NCBI RefSeq assembly: GCF_001517105.1
Contig: NZ_LPVF01000011.1
Location: 186,001 to 250,000 of the forward strand
DNA: 64,000 bases
Direction: 5' to 3'
Origin: Bacillus halotolerans
GTDB taxonomy: Bacteria; Bacillota; Bacilli; Bacillales; Bacillaceae
The notes under the pieces are model-generated. The model made no database searches. It was not told the origin of the DNA and saw only the letters and a list, made by a program, of their open reading frames with translations. Within the stretch, counting starts at the first letter, position 1. Each line of letters starts with the position of its first letter. Shown here piece after piece: positions 42,523 to 51,481 of this stretch. The translations under genes were made by a program, and so were the position numbers.

Positions 42523-44109
42523 ATGATGCAAAAAGTCCAGCGCTTTGGAAGCGCGATGTTTGTGCCTGTATTATTATTTGCGTTCGCCGGCATTATCGTG
42601 GGTGTCAGCACGCTTTTCAAAAACGAAACCCTGATGGGGCCGCTCGCTGATCCTGACGGGTTTTGGTATCAGTGCTGGTATATCATTGAGCAAGGCGGCT
42701 GGACGGTGTTTAATCAAATGCCGCTTTTATTCGCCATCGGCATTCCAGTCGCTTTGGCGAAAAAAGCTCAGGCGCGCGCTTGTTTGGAAGCGCTTACGGT
42801 TTATTTAACGTTTAATTATTTTGTCAGCTCGATCCTGACAGTCTGGGGAGGCGCCTTTGGCGTCGATATGAATCAAGAGGTCGGCGGAACGAGCGGATTA
42901 ACGATGATTGCCGGCATTAAAACGCTTGATACCAACATTATCGGGGCAATCTTTATTTCTTCCATTGTCGTATTTTTGCATAACCGCTATTTTGATAAAA
43001 AACTGCCTGATTTTCTCGGCATCTTTCAAGGCTCCACGTATATCGTCATGATTTCCTTCTTCATTATGATTCCGGTCGCTCTGGCCGTGTCTTTTATCTG
43101 GCCGATGGTCCAAACGGGAATCGGGTCGCTTCAAAGCTTTCTTGTCGCTTCCGGGGCGGTGGGCGTGTGGATTTACACATTTTTGGAACGGATTTTGATT
43201 CCGACCGGTCTTCATCATTTTATTTACACGCCGTTCATCTACGGCCCGGCTGTGGCGGAAGGCGGGATCGTCACGTACTGGGCGCAGCACCTTGGTGAAT
43301 ATTCACAAAGCGCCAAACCGCTGAAGGAGCTGTTCCCGCAAGGCGGATTCGCGCTTCACGGCAATTCAAAAATCTTCGGCATTCCGGGGATTGCGCTCGC
43401 ATTTTATGTCACAGCCAAAAAGGAAAAGAAAAAACTCGTTGCCGGCCTGCTGATTCCTGTCACACTCACGGCAATCGTCGCCGGCATCACAGAGCCGATT
43501 GAGTTTACTTTCTTATTCATCTCTCCTTTCCTATTTGCGGTTCACGCCGTACTCGCCGCGACAATGTCGACGGTCATGTATATGGCTGGTGTTGTCGGAA
43601 ACATGGGGGGCGGGTTAATTGAGGCGGTTACCCTGAACTGGATTCCGCTCTTTGGCAGCCACGGTATGACGTATGTGTATCAAATTCTGATTGGACTCTC
43701 ATTTACTGCAATTTATTTTTTCGTCTTCCGATTTCTGATCCTCAAATTCAATATTGCCACACCGGGACGGGAAATTGACGATCAGCAGGAAACAAAGCTG
43801 TATTCGAAACAAGAATACAGAGAAAGAAAAAACAAAAAGGACGAAACAGCCTCCGCTGCAGAAACGGCAGATGAAACCGCTGCATTGTACATCGAAGCGT
43901 TAGGCGGAAAAGACAACATCACCGAGGTCACAAACTGCGCCACCCGCCTCAGAGTCAGCGTTAAAGATGAAAAAAAGGTCGAACCCGACAGCGTCTTCCG
44001 CGCGCTTGGCGCACACGGCGTCGTCAGAAACGGGAAGGCGTTTCAGGTGATTATCGGATTGAGCGTGCCGCAGATGCGGGAGCGTGTGGAAAAACTATTA
44101 GATCAATAA
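42523..44109 (+). CDS. malP: Maltose-specific PTS enzyme IICB component
   Basis: A 528-residue permease that takes up and phosphorylates maltose. Multi-helix IIC domain over about residues 1-410, with GLHHFIYTPFIYGP and GITEPIEFTFLFI; then a Lys/Glu linker (about 425-450) and the IIB domain with the phosphorylated cysteine in VTNCATRLRVSV (about residue 474). No IIA domain is present, so it must borrow one. Two tandem ATG codons (42523, 42526) follow GGGGG. It is the last gene of the mal operon. Confidence 0.95.
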   Translation: MMQKVQRFGSAMFVPVLLFAFAGIIVGVSTLFKNETLMGPLADPDGFWYQCWYIIEQGGWTVFNQMPLLFAIGIPVALAKKAQARACLEALTVYLTFNYFVSSILTVWGGAFGVDMNQEVGGTSGLTMIAGIKTLDTNIIGAIFISSIVVFLHNRYFDKKLPDFLGIFQGSTYIVMISFFIMIPVALAVSFIWPMVQTGIGSLQSFLVASGAVGVWIYTFLERILIPTGLHHFIYTPFIYGPAVAEGGIVTYWAQHLGEYSQSAKPLKELFPQGGFALHGNSKIFGIPGIALAFYVTAKKEKKKLVAGLLIPVTLTAIVAGITEPIEFTFLFISPFLFAVHAVLAATMSTVMYMAGVVGNMGGGLIEAVTLNWIPLFGSHGMTYVYQILIGLSFTAIYFFVFRFLILKFNIATPGREIDDQQETKLYSKQEYRERKNKKDETASAAETADETAALYIEALGGKDNITEVTNCATRLRVSVKDEKKVEPDSVFRALGAHGVVRNGKAFQVIIGLSVPQMRERVEKLLDQ

Positions 44110-44113
44110 AGCA

Positions 44114-44143
44114 GACCCTCCTTTTTGGGAGGGTTTTCGTTTG
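44114..44143 (+). terminator. Terminator of malA-malR-malP
   Basis: ACCCTCC and GGGAGGGT arms with a short T-rich loop and a T tail. Confidence 0.84.
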
Positions 44144-44213
44144 CCGTCAAAAAGACCATCATAGTAAAGTAAAGAAAGAGACAATCGAGTATAAGGGATT
44201 TGGAGGCTTTTAC

Positions 44214-45935
44214 ATGTCAAAGGCTTTATCATATTTGAAACCATACTCACTTCTGGTGGGAATTGCGCTGATTCTCATGCTGACGGAACTCGCGGTTGAA
44301 CTGGTACAGCCTCTATTGATCGCAAAAATCATCGACGATGGGATTATGAAGCAAGACATGCGGCACGTTTGGATATGGGGTGCGGTCATGATCGGTCTGA
44401 CCATTTTATCATTTGCGGCGGGGATGCTGAATTCCTTTTACGCTGCCCATGTGAGCCAAAGCTTTTCCTATGACACGAGAAAAGGGCTTTTTCAAAAAAT
44501 ACAGTCCTTCTCTTATTCAACATTTGGACAGTTTTCGTCCTCATCCTATATGACAAGGCTGACAAACGATGTGACACAGGTGCAAAACCTGATTTTTATG
44601 AGTCTGAGGTTTATGCTGCGTGCGCCGCTAATGATTGTGGGCGGCATTGCGCTGTCACTCGCTGTTAATGTGAAGCTCGGCTTTTTTCTTCTTGTGACGA
44701 TTCCGATCCTGATTTTGTTTTTGCTTTGGGTACTGAAAAAGGGCGGGGCGCTGTTCCGGTCTGTGCAGAAACGGCTGGATCACGTGAATACGATCATGCA
44801 GGAGAATTTAACCGCGATCAAGCTGATTAAAGCGCTGCTGCGCGGAAGCCATGAGGTCAAGAGATTTATCAAAGCAAACACGATGCTGATGCAAAAAACG
44901 GTCTCGGCATTTCAGCTTGTAGAATTTACGATGCCTGTGCTGATGCTGCTGATGAACCTCTGCATTCTTTTTATTTTATGGGCGGGAGCTCGCGGCATCA
45001 CAAGCGGAGGTTCTCAGGTCGGCGATGTCGTTGCGGTTATTAACTATGCGACACGAATTACGGGTGCGCTTTCTATGTTCCCGTTTTTGATTATGATTTT
45101 CACCCGGGCAAAAGCCTCAGGCGACAGAATCGGCGAAGTGCTTGAAACAGAAGGTGACGGGCAGGAGGAAGGATTACTCTCAGCTCGCTTGTCAGGCCGA
45201 ATTGACTTTCAGGATGTGTCCTTCCGATATCCGGATATGGACAGAGAAGCGCTGCGGCATGTCACATTTTCCGCAAAGCCGAAAGAAACGATCGCGATTC
45301 TCGGGGCGACGGGATCAGGGAAATCGACGCTTTTTCAGCTCATTCCGCGGCTTTATCAGCCCGATTCGGGCAGCATTTACATAGATGAAAAGCCTATTGA
45401 TGACTTTCCGGCGGAGGGCCTTCGCAAGCAAATTGGATTTGTGCCTCAGGAAGTGCTCTTGTTCTCAGGCACTATCAAAGAAAATATTGCTTGGGGCAAA
45501 GAAAATGCTTCACTTGATGAAATAATGGAAGCGGCCAAACACGCGCAAATCCATGAAACGATCATGAAGCTTCCGAAGGGATATGATACCGTCCTGGGAC
45601 AAAGAGGCGTCAATTTGTCCGGCGGCCAAAAGCAGCGGATTTCTATTGCAAGGGCGCTGATCAGAAAACCGTCCATCCTTCTTTTGGATGACAGCACAAG
45701 CGCGCTTGACCTGCAAACGGAAGCGAAGCTGCTTGAGGCCATCAGCACATATGAGTGCACAACCTTAATCATTACACAAAAAATAACAACGGCCATGAAA
45801 GCTGATGAAATCTTGCTGCTCGAGGATGGAGAGCTGATAGAAAAAGGCACACACAGCCAGCTGCTTTCTGACTCACATTTATACAAACGCATTTACGAGT
45901 CGCAATTCGGAAGGGAGGGGAGCGAATCGTGCTGA
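44214..45935 (+). CDS. yfiB: Heterodimeric ABC exporter half YfiB (degenerate ATP site)
   Basis: A 573-residue half transporter: six N-terminal helices (about 1-320) and a nucleotide-binding domain with Walker A LGATGSGKSTL (about 364), signature NLSGGQKQRISIARAL (about 465) and Walker B LLLDDSTSALD. The catalytic glutamate after Walker B is replaced by Asp, and the switch histidine by Gln (LIITQKITT), so its own ATP site is likely weak; the consensus signature completes YfiC's site. It overlaps yfiC by seven bases. Substrate unknown, with drug or lipid export the family norm. ATG follows GGAGG. Confidence 0.93.
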   Translation: MSKALSYLKPYSLLVGIALILMLTELAVELVQPLLIAKIIDDGIMKQDMRHVWIWGAVMIGLTILSFAAGMLNSFYAAHVSQSFSYDTRKGLFQKIQSFSYSTFGQFSSSSYMTRLTNDVTQVQNLIFMSLRFMLRAPLMIVGGIALSLAVNVKLGFFLLVTIPILILFLLWVLKKGGALFRSVQKRLDHVNTIMQENLTAIKLIKALLRGSHEVKRFIKANTMLMQKTVSAFQLVEFTMPVLMLLMNLCILFILWAGARGITSGGSQVGDVVAVINYATRITGALSMFPFLIMIFTRAKASGDRIGEVLETEGDGQEEGLLSARLSGRIDFQDVSFRYPDMDREALRHVTFSAKPKETIAILGATGSGKSTLFQLIPRLYQPDSGSIYIDEKPIDDFPAEGLRKQIGFVPQEVLLFSGTIKENIAWGKENASLDEIMEAAKHAQIHETIMKLPKGYDTVLGQRGVNLSGGQKQRISIARALIRKPSILLLDDSTSALDLQTEAKLLEAISTYECTTLIITQKITTAMKADEILLLEDGELIEKGTHSQLLSDSHLYKRIYESQFGREGSESC

Positions 45936-47743
45936 AAGACATCCGCAAGCCTTTCCAATATCCCAAAATCCCAATCGATAAAAAAGAACGCGCCAAAAAA
46001 AGAGCGAAAGCAAAGGATACAAAAGGCACCCTGAGACGAATCTGGTCTTACCTGGCAGAACGAAAAGGGCTGCTCATACTCGTTATGCTGATGGTCGTAA
46101 TCAGCGCGATATTCGGGCTCCTCGGCCCCTTTGTGATCGGAAAGGCTATCGACCATTTCATCGTCGGCCAGACGGTCCGCGGGCTTATTCCCGTTCTGCT
46201 CATTCTGCTTGGCATATATCTCATTCAATCTTTATCACTATGGTTTCAAAACTATTGGATGATCACGATTTCGCAAGGCACTGTCTTTAGAGTGCGAAGC
46301 GAGCTGTTCACCCATCTGCATGAGCTGCCGATCCCGTTTTTTGATAAACAGCGGCATGGCGAACTGATGAGCCGGGTGACCAATGACATCGAAAATGTCA
46401 GCTCCACTTTAAATACGTCTGTGATTCAAATTCTGTCGAGTGTCATCACCTTCGTCGGAACGATTGCCGTCATGCTGTATATGAGTCCGCTGCTTACTGT
46501 GATCACGCTGACGATCATTCCGGTAATGGCGGTGAGTCTGAAATGGATTACAAACCGTACGGGAAAACTGTTTAAAGAACAGCAAAAAAATCTTGGCGAG
46601 CTGAACGGATATATTGAAGAAAGCATTTCAGGCGCAAAGGTCATCAAAGCGTATTCACGGGAAGACCAGATTACAGCTGAGTTTCTGGAAAAAAACGCAG
46701 CACTCAAGACTTCAGGCTTCTGGGCACAGACGATTTCCGGCTTTATCCCGAAAGTGATGAACTCTTTAAACAATTTAAGCTTTACGATCATTGCTGCAAT
46801 CGGCGGACTGTTTGCGCTGAAAGGCTGGATATCCATCGGCACCATCGTTGTCTTTGCCGAGTACTCAAGACAGTTCACCCGTCCATTAAATGATCTGGCC
46901 AATCAGTTTAATACGATGCTGTCCGCTATTGCCGGCGCTGAACGGGTGTTTGACGTACTGGATGAAAAAGAGGAGCGTGAGGATGAAAAGAAAGCCCTGC
47001 ATCAGCCGATACAAACAGGCAGCATTGAATTCCGAAATGTTTCCTTCGGCTACGAGGAAAACAATCAGACACTGAAACACCTCCAATTCACAGTGCCGGC
47101 CGGACAGTCAATCGCCTTTGTCGGCCCGACGGGAGCGGGAAAAACCACTGTTACCAATCTGCTTGCCCGTTTTTATGAGCCCAATGAGGGGAGCATTTTA
47201 ATTGACGGGATTGATATTAAAAAGCTGACAAGGGCCAGCCTGAGAAAAAACATGGGGTTTGTGCTTCAGGATTCGTTCTTGTTCCAAGGCACGATCAGAG
47301 AAAATATCCGCTACGGCAGGCTCGATGCCTCCGATCAGGAAGTCGAGGCCGCTGCAAAAACAGCGAATGCCCACAGCTTTATTGAGCGGATGCCAAAAGG
47401 ATATGATACAGTGCTGACGCAAAACGGCTCGGGCATCAGTCAAGGACAGAAACAATTGATCTCCATAGCAAGAGCCGTACTGGCCGATCCGGTTCTGCTC
47501 ATCTTGGATGAAGCGACAAGCAACATTGATACCGTTACAGAAGTGAAAATCCAAGAAGCACTTGCCCGTTTAATGGAGGGGAGAACGAGCGTCATCATTG
47601 CCCACAGGCTGAATACCATTCAAAGAGCGGATCAGATTGTCGTATTAAAAGACGGCGAAATGATTGAAAAAGGCAGCCATGATGAGCTGATACGCCAAAA
47701 AGGATTTTACAGTGACTTATACGAAAGCCAATTTCAGAAATAA
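45929..47743 (+). CDS. yfiC: Heterodimeric ABC exporter half YfiC (consensus catalytic site)
   Basis: A 604-residue half transporter with a basic N-terminal tail, six helices and a nucleotide-binding domain: Walker A VGPTGAGKTTV (about 393), Walker B LLILDEATSNID with the catalytic Glu and the H-loop IIAHRLNTIQRAD. Its signature is ISQGQKQLISIARA rather than LSGGQ, so it cannot support YfiB's site well. The pair therefore makes one working and one degenerate site, as in BmrCD or TM287/288. A GTG start (45929) overlaps the yfiB end. A terminator follows. Confidence 0.93.
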   Translation: MLKDIRKPFQYPKIPIDKKERAKKRAKAKDTKGTLRRIWSYLAERKGLLILVMLMVVISAIFGLLGPFVIGKAIDHFIVGQTVRGLIPVLLILLGIYLIQSLSLWFQNYWMITISQGTVFRVRSELFTHLHELPIPFFDKQRHGELMSRVTNDIENVSSTLNTSVIQILSSVITFVGTIAVMLYMSPLLTVITLTIIPVMAVSLKWITNRTGKLFKEQQKNLGELNGYIEESISGAKVIKAYSREDQITAEFLEKNAALKTSGFWAQTISGFIPKVMNSLNNLSFTIIAAIGGLFALKGWISIGTIVVFAEYSRQFTRPLNDLANQFNTMLSAIAGAERVFDVLDEKEEREDEKKALHQPIQTGSIEFRNVSFGYEENNQTLKHLQFTVPAGQSIAFVGPTGAGKTTVTNLLARFYEPNEGSILIDGIDIKKLTRASLRKNMGFVLQDSFLFQGTIRENIRYGRLDASDQEVEAAAKTANAHSFIERMPKGYDTVLTQNGSGISQGQKQLISIARAVLADPVLLILDEATSNIDTVTEVKIQEALARLMEGRTSVIIAHRLNTIQRADQIVVLKDGEMIEKGSHDELIRQKGFYSDLYESQFQK

Positions 47744-47747
47744 AGAA

Positions 47748-47780
47748 AAAGACCTTTGGCCTGTACAAAGGTCTTTTTTG
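47748..47780 (+). terminator. Terminator of yfiBC
   Basis: AAAGACCTTTG and CAAAGGTCTTT arms with a seven-base loop and six T. Confidence 0.88.
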
Positions 47781-47828
47781 TTACAGATTTATAGTACTTT
47801 TATTTCAATTTCGTAAAATGTAACGAAA

Positions 47829-47877
47829 TTACTTGACGTAAACAAGTTATGTATATATACTAGCTTACATTAAGTAA
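47829..47877 (+). promoter_or_regulatory. catDE promoter with two TTAC-N5-GTAA operators
   Basis: TTGACG (47833-47838), 17 bases, TATACT (47856-47861) is the promoter. TTAC-N5-GTAA occurs twice: 47829-47841, covering the -35, and 47865-47877, just after the -10; the second is extended to CTTAC-N5-GTAAG. This is the MarR/DUF24-type box of YodB and CatR, thiol-based repressors of catDE that respond to quinones and diamide. Confidence 0.8.
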
Positions 47878-47905
47878 GTGATAACATTTATCAAGGAGGA
47901 TAAAA

Positions 47906-48310
47906 ATGAATAAATCATTTGAAATTGGCACATTACTTTTAAGAGTCATCACAGGTATTATCTTTTTTGTTCACGGTTTATCAAAGTTTCAGGCAATGGA
48001 GGGCACGATCCAATTTTTCGGCAGCATAGGCCTTCCAAGCTTTATGGCGTATGTCATCGCAGCGATTGAACTCGTTGGCGGAGTGCTCGTCTTTTTCGGA
48101 TTGGCTACACGTATTGTAGGTGTTCTGTTTGCTCTCACATTGATCGGCGCCATCATCACAGTGAAGCTAAAAGCGCCATTCATGGGCAATGCGGAATTTG
48201 ATTACCTTCTGCTTTTGACATCCATTCACCTGGCGCTTACTGGAAGCAGATTCCTGGCACTGGACCCATTCGTGTTTAAAGCAAAAAAGAACGGAAACGT
48301 ATCAGCATAA
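47906..48310 (+). CDS. catD: DoxX-family membrane subunit CatD
   Basis: A 134-residue protein with four membrane helices (VITGIIFFVHGLSKFQAMEG at the first). DoxX family. In B. subtilis the gene (yfiD) is co-transcribed with catE and induced by catechol and quinones; the exact role may be electron transfer or quinone reduction at the membrane. AAGGAGG precedes the ATG. catE follows after 17 bases. Confidence 0.92.
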   Translation: MNKSFEIGTLLLRVITGIIFFVHGLSKFQAMEGTIQFFGSIGLPSFMAYVIAAIELVGGVLVFFGLATRIVGVLFALTLIGAIITVKLKAPFMGNAEFDYLLLLTSIHLALTGSRFLALDPFVFKAKKNGNVSA

Positions 48311-48327
48311 GAAAAGAGGCATACAGC

Positions 48328-49185
48328 ATGACCAGCATTCATGAGGATACAACCATTGGCTATGTCAAACTCACAATCCGCAGTCTGGAGCGTTCCCTTC
48401 AGTTTTACTGCAACGTGATCGGCTTTCAAGTCTTGAAAAAGACGGACCGCCAAGCTGAATTAACGGCTGACGGAAAACGCCCCCTGCTTATTCTGGAAGA
48501 AAATCCGAGCGCTGTCGTCTTGCCTGAACGCACGGTAACGGGTCTGTATCACTTTGCGATTCTGCTTCCCAACAGAAAGGAACTTGGTATCGCGCTCGCC
48601 CGTTTGATTGAAAACGGGATTGCCCTCGGACAGGGAGACCACGCTGTCAGCGAGGCGCTCTATCTCTCTGATCCGGACGGAAACGGAATTGAAATGTACG
48701 CTGACCGCCCCCGCAGCACTTGGCAGCGGGATCGTGAAGGAAACTACGTCATGACAACAACTGCTGTCGACATCGAGGGCCTTTTGGAAGAGGCCGGAGA
48801 AGAGCGGAAAACAACACTTCCAAACGGTACGGTCATCGGGCACATTCATCTGCATGTCAGTGATCTGAAAGAAGCAAAAGCGTTTTACACAGATGTGCTG
48901 GGCTTTGACATTGTCGGAGACTATGCGGGCATGTCTGCTCTCTTCATTTCAGCCGGAGGCTATCACCACCATATCGGCTTAAACATCTGGGCTGGGAAAC
49001 ATGCGCCGCCTAAGCCGGCAAATGCGAGCGGGCTCGACTATTACACCGTTGTCCTGCCTCATCAGGAGGAACTCAAATGTGTAGCGGATCGAGTCAAAAA
49101 CGCTGGATATTCGCTTGAAGAAACGGAAAACCATTTTCTTGTGAAAGACCCTGTCTCCGGAGCACATATCAAATTTGTGATTTAA
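48328..49185 (+). CDS. catE: Catechol-2,3-dioxygenase (extradiol, VOC family)
   Basis: A 285-residue enzyme made of two vicinal-oxygen-chelate modules (about 8-125 and 168-285). VKLTIRSLERSLQFYCNVIG opens the first, and VIGHIHLHVSDLKEAKAFYT the second, with the probable iron-binding histidine; HHHIGLNIWAG follows. It opens the ring of catechol between C2 and C3 to give a semialdehyde. Second gene of catDE, induced by quinone stress. A terminator follows. Confidence 0.93.
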   Translation: MTSIHEDTTIGYVKLTIRSLERSLQFYCNVIGFQVLKKTDRQAELTADGKRPLLILEENPSAVVLPERTVTGLYHFAILLPNRKELGIALARLIENGIALGQGDHAVSEALYLSDPDGNGIEMYADRPRSTWQRDREGNYVMTTTAVDIEGLLEEAGEERKTTLPNGTVIGHIHLHVSDLKEAKAFYTDVLGFDIVGDYAGMSALFISAGGYHHHIGLNIWAGKHAPPKPANASGLDYYTVVLPHQEELKCVADRVKNAGYSLEETENHFLVKDPVSGAHIKFVI

Positions 49186-49193
49186 CTGTCATC

Positions 49194-49230
49194 ATCCCTT
49201 TGCCGTAAAAAACGGCAGGGGGATTTTTAT
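49194..49230 (+). terminator. Terminator of catDE
   Basis: ATCCCTTTGCCGT and ACGGCAGGGGGAT arms, T-rich tail. The 135 bases that follow to 49368 hold no gene. Confidence 0.78.
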
Positions 49231-49368
49231 TTCTGTCCGCCTTGTTATGGTAAGAGAACCAACCTGTTAGGGGCGTTTGAAACCATCTTGTATCGGGCAC
49301 AATCGCTTTAAATAGAGCAAAATGATGCCTCATTTTACATCCATTATTCTAATAAATAAGTGGAAGCG

Positions 49369-49406
49369 CCGCATATGACATAAAGTTCATATGCGGTTTT
49401 TATTTT
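49369..49406 (+). terminator. Orphan terminator before lnrJ
   Basis: CCGCATATGA and TCATATGCGG form a perfect 10-base stem with an eight-base loop and TTTTTATTTT. No gene is left upstream for it to serve, since catDE has its own terminator 140 bases earlier. It may be the last trace of deleted genes, or lie in an lnrJ leader as an attenuator. Confidence 0.75.
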
Positions 49407-49476
49407 CCAGAAACCCTGTAAAAAATAACAGGAGGCAGGTATGATAAGAAAGGAATTGCTTATAGGAGTGATGAGC

Positions 49477-50679
49477 GTGAAAGCTCTTTTATTTACAAGA
49501 ATATTCACCTTGATGGTGAGCTGTTCGATGTATCTGTCCCTTGTAAAGGATGATAACTGGTTTGAATATCTATTTATCGCGTTAGGAGCTGCCATGTATG
49601 CAGCCAATCATTTTTTGCTGAAAACAGAGAAGTATGACGTCTGGTTTTGTCTGATTGATCTTACGGTCGGCTTTTCGTTCGGATTCATGTTTCCCGGCAA
49701 TGGTTTGTTCATTATTATGCTATGCCCGGTAGCTGTCGCATTTTTTCTGCGCGGGTTCAATAGAAAAATGGCATGGTTTCTGTTATGTCTTTGCTCAATT
49801 TTGTTTTCAATTGTCCTCATACGTACATATCTGCTAGCCGGCAATGAATATGTCATGGATCACATCACCAGCATGACATTTGTGGTGTTCTGCGGAGTCG
49901 TCGGCAAATTAATCCGCAAACTTCTTGAAGCACAAGAAACGGCAAAACAGCAGTTTCAGGAACTGACAGATTCGCATCGTGCGCTGTCAGCAGCACACCA
50001 GGAGCTGCATTTATATGCGAAGCAGGTCGAAGAACTCACCGCCATTCACGAGCGGAACAGAATGGCACGGGACATCCACGATACAGTAGGGCACAAAATG
50101 ACGGCGCTTCTTGTCCAGCTGCAGCTTCTGCGTGAATGGCAAAAAAGAGACAGCCGAAAAGCAGATGAGACAGTCGGCGTCTGTAAAACGCTCGCCCGTG
50201 AAGCACTCGGCGATATCCGCTTATCAGTCCGAACCCTGCAAACGGAGAACGATCCCTCATTCATTGAATCGCTGAAACAACTGACAGAAGACTTTTACAA
50301 AAATGCGGGCGTCACATCTGAACTGACGGTCAGCGGCGATCCTGCGCTGGTCCCGCTGTCTCTGCATCCGACTGTGATCAGAACGGTGCAGGAGGCGCTG
50401 ACCAATGCAAAACGTCACGGCGGCGCCACTGCCTGCTCGATTCAGCTCACGTGTTCACCGGAAACAGTCAGTCTTTTGATTAAGGATGACGGAAAAGGAA
50501 ATCCTGAGGCCGCGCTGGGATTTGGTCTCTTGAATATGAAAAAGCGGGCGGCCGAACATGGCGGGATGATCCGTTTTGAAAGCGAGCGGGATCAAGGATT
50601 TACCGTGATGGCGGAATTTTCTTTGACCAATAAAAAATGGAGCTTTGGGCCCGCACAGCAAAAGGAGAGTTTATCATGA
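49477..50679 (+). CDS. lnrJ: Sensor histidine kinase LnrJ (YfiJ)
   Basis: A 400-residue kinase of the LytS/DesK-type HisKA_3 group with about five N-terminal helices (about 5-145), a coiled linker, the phospho-acceptor in ARDIHDTVGHKMTALLVQL (about residue 203) and an ATPase domain with QEALTNAKRHG and LGFGLLNMKKRAAEHGG. GTG 49477 is preferred: TAGGAG lies eight bases before it; an ATG 12 codons earlier is near AGGAGG but gives a protein longer than the known one. It senses linearmycin-type polyenes with LnrK and controls lnrLMN. Confidence 0.9.
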   Translation: MKALLFTRIFTLMVSCSMYLSLVKDDNWFEYLFIALGAAMYAANHFLLKTEKYDVWFCLIDLTVGFSFGFMFPGNGLFIIMLCPVAVAFFLRGFNRKMAWFLLCLCSILFSIVLIRTYLLAGNEYVMDHITSMTFVVFCGVVGKLIRKLLEAQETAKQQFQELTDSHRALSAAHQELHLYAKQVEELTAIHERNRMARDIHDTVGHKMTALLVQLQLLREWQKRDSRKADETVGVCKTLAREALGDIRLSVRTLQTENDPSFIESLKQLTEDFYKNAGVTSELTVSGDPALVPLSLHPTVIRTVQEALTNAKRHGGATACSIQLTCSPETVSLLIKDDGKGNPEAALGFGLLNMKKRAAEHGGMIRFESERDQGFTVMAEFSLTNKKWSFGPAQQKESLS

Positions 50680-51338
50680 TTAAAATCATCATTACCGACG
50701 ATCAGGATATCGTCAGAGAAGGGCTGGCGTCTCTGCTTCAGCTCCGGCAAGAGCTCGATGTCATCGCCACGGCGCGAAACGGACAGGAAGCCTTTGAAAA
50801 GGCGAAAGAGCTGGAACCGGATATCGTATTGATGGACATCCGCATGCCGGTGTCCACCGGGGTGGAGGGAACAAAATTGATCACCAGCTCGCTGCCGGGC
50901 GTAAAGGTGCTGATGCTGACGACCTTTAAAGATTCAGAGCTGATTGCCGAAGCGCTTGAAGAAGGGGCAAGCGGGTACCTGTTAAAGGACATGTCTGCCG
51001 ATACGATTGTGAAAGCGGTGATGACTGTTCAATCAGGAGGAATGGTGCTCCCGCCGGAACTCACAGCCCAAATGCTGAATGAATGGAAACGGGAAAAACA
51101 GCTGAAAGGAACGGAAGAGAAAGAAAAACCGAAGGAACTGCTCGACCTGACCGAGCGTGAAATGGAAGTGCTGACTGAGCTCGGGTACGGACTGAACAAT
51201 AAAGAAATTGCCGAAAAGCTGTACATTACAGAAGGAACAGTGAAAAATCACGTGTCAAACATTATCAGCAAACTGTCGGTCAGAGACAGAACCCAAGCCG
51301 CCATTTATTCCGTCAGACATGGCGTATCTGTCTTTTGA
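50676..51338 (+). CDS. lnrK: Response regulator LnrK (YfiK), NarL/LuxR family
   Basis: A 220-residue regulator. The receiver domain has the acidic pocket near IIITDDQDIV and phosphorylated aspartate in DIVLMDIRMPVSTG (about residue 54); the C-terminal LuxR helix-turn-helix is LTEREMEVLTELGYGLNNKE through VKNHVSNIISKL (about 152-200). ATG 50676 shares the TGA stop of lnrJ (ATGA), with AAAGGAGAG upstream, so translation is coupled. A terminator follows, then lnrLMN. Confidence 0.94.
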   Translation: MIKIIITDDQDIVREGLASLLQLRQELDVIATARNGQEAFEKAKELEPDIVLMDIRMPVSTGVEGTKLITSSLPGVKVLMLTTFKDSELIAEALEEGASGYLLKDMSADTIVKAVMTVQSGGMVLPPELTAQMLNEWKREKQLKGTEEKEKPKELLDLTEREMEVLTELGYGLNNKEIAEKLYITEGTVKNHVSNIISKLSVRDRTQAAIYSVRHGVSVF

Positions 51339-51368
51339 TAGATGACGTTTGGCATATGCGTTGCCCTG

Positions 51369-51396
51369 AAAAGGCCTGTCACAGGCCTTTTTTTTA
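51369..51396 (+). terminator. Terminator of lnrJK
   Basis: AAAGGCCTGT and ACAGGCCTTT arms with a one-base loop core and a long T run. Confidence 0.86.
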
Positions 51397-51481
51397 TGCC
51401 CGATGTTCTATCCGGCGCCACATGTTTCACCCCTCAATCTCTTCTACAATGGCAATGGGATAAAAAAAGGAGTGAAACAGC

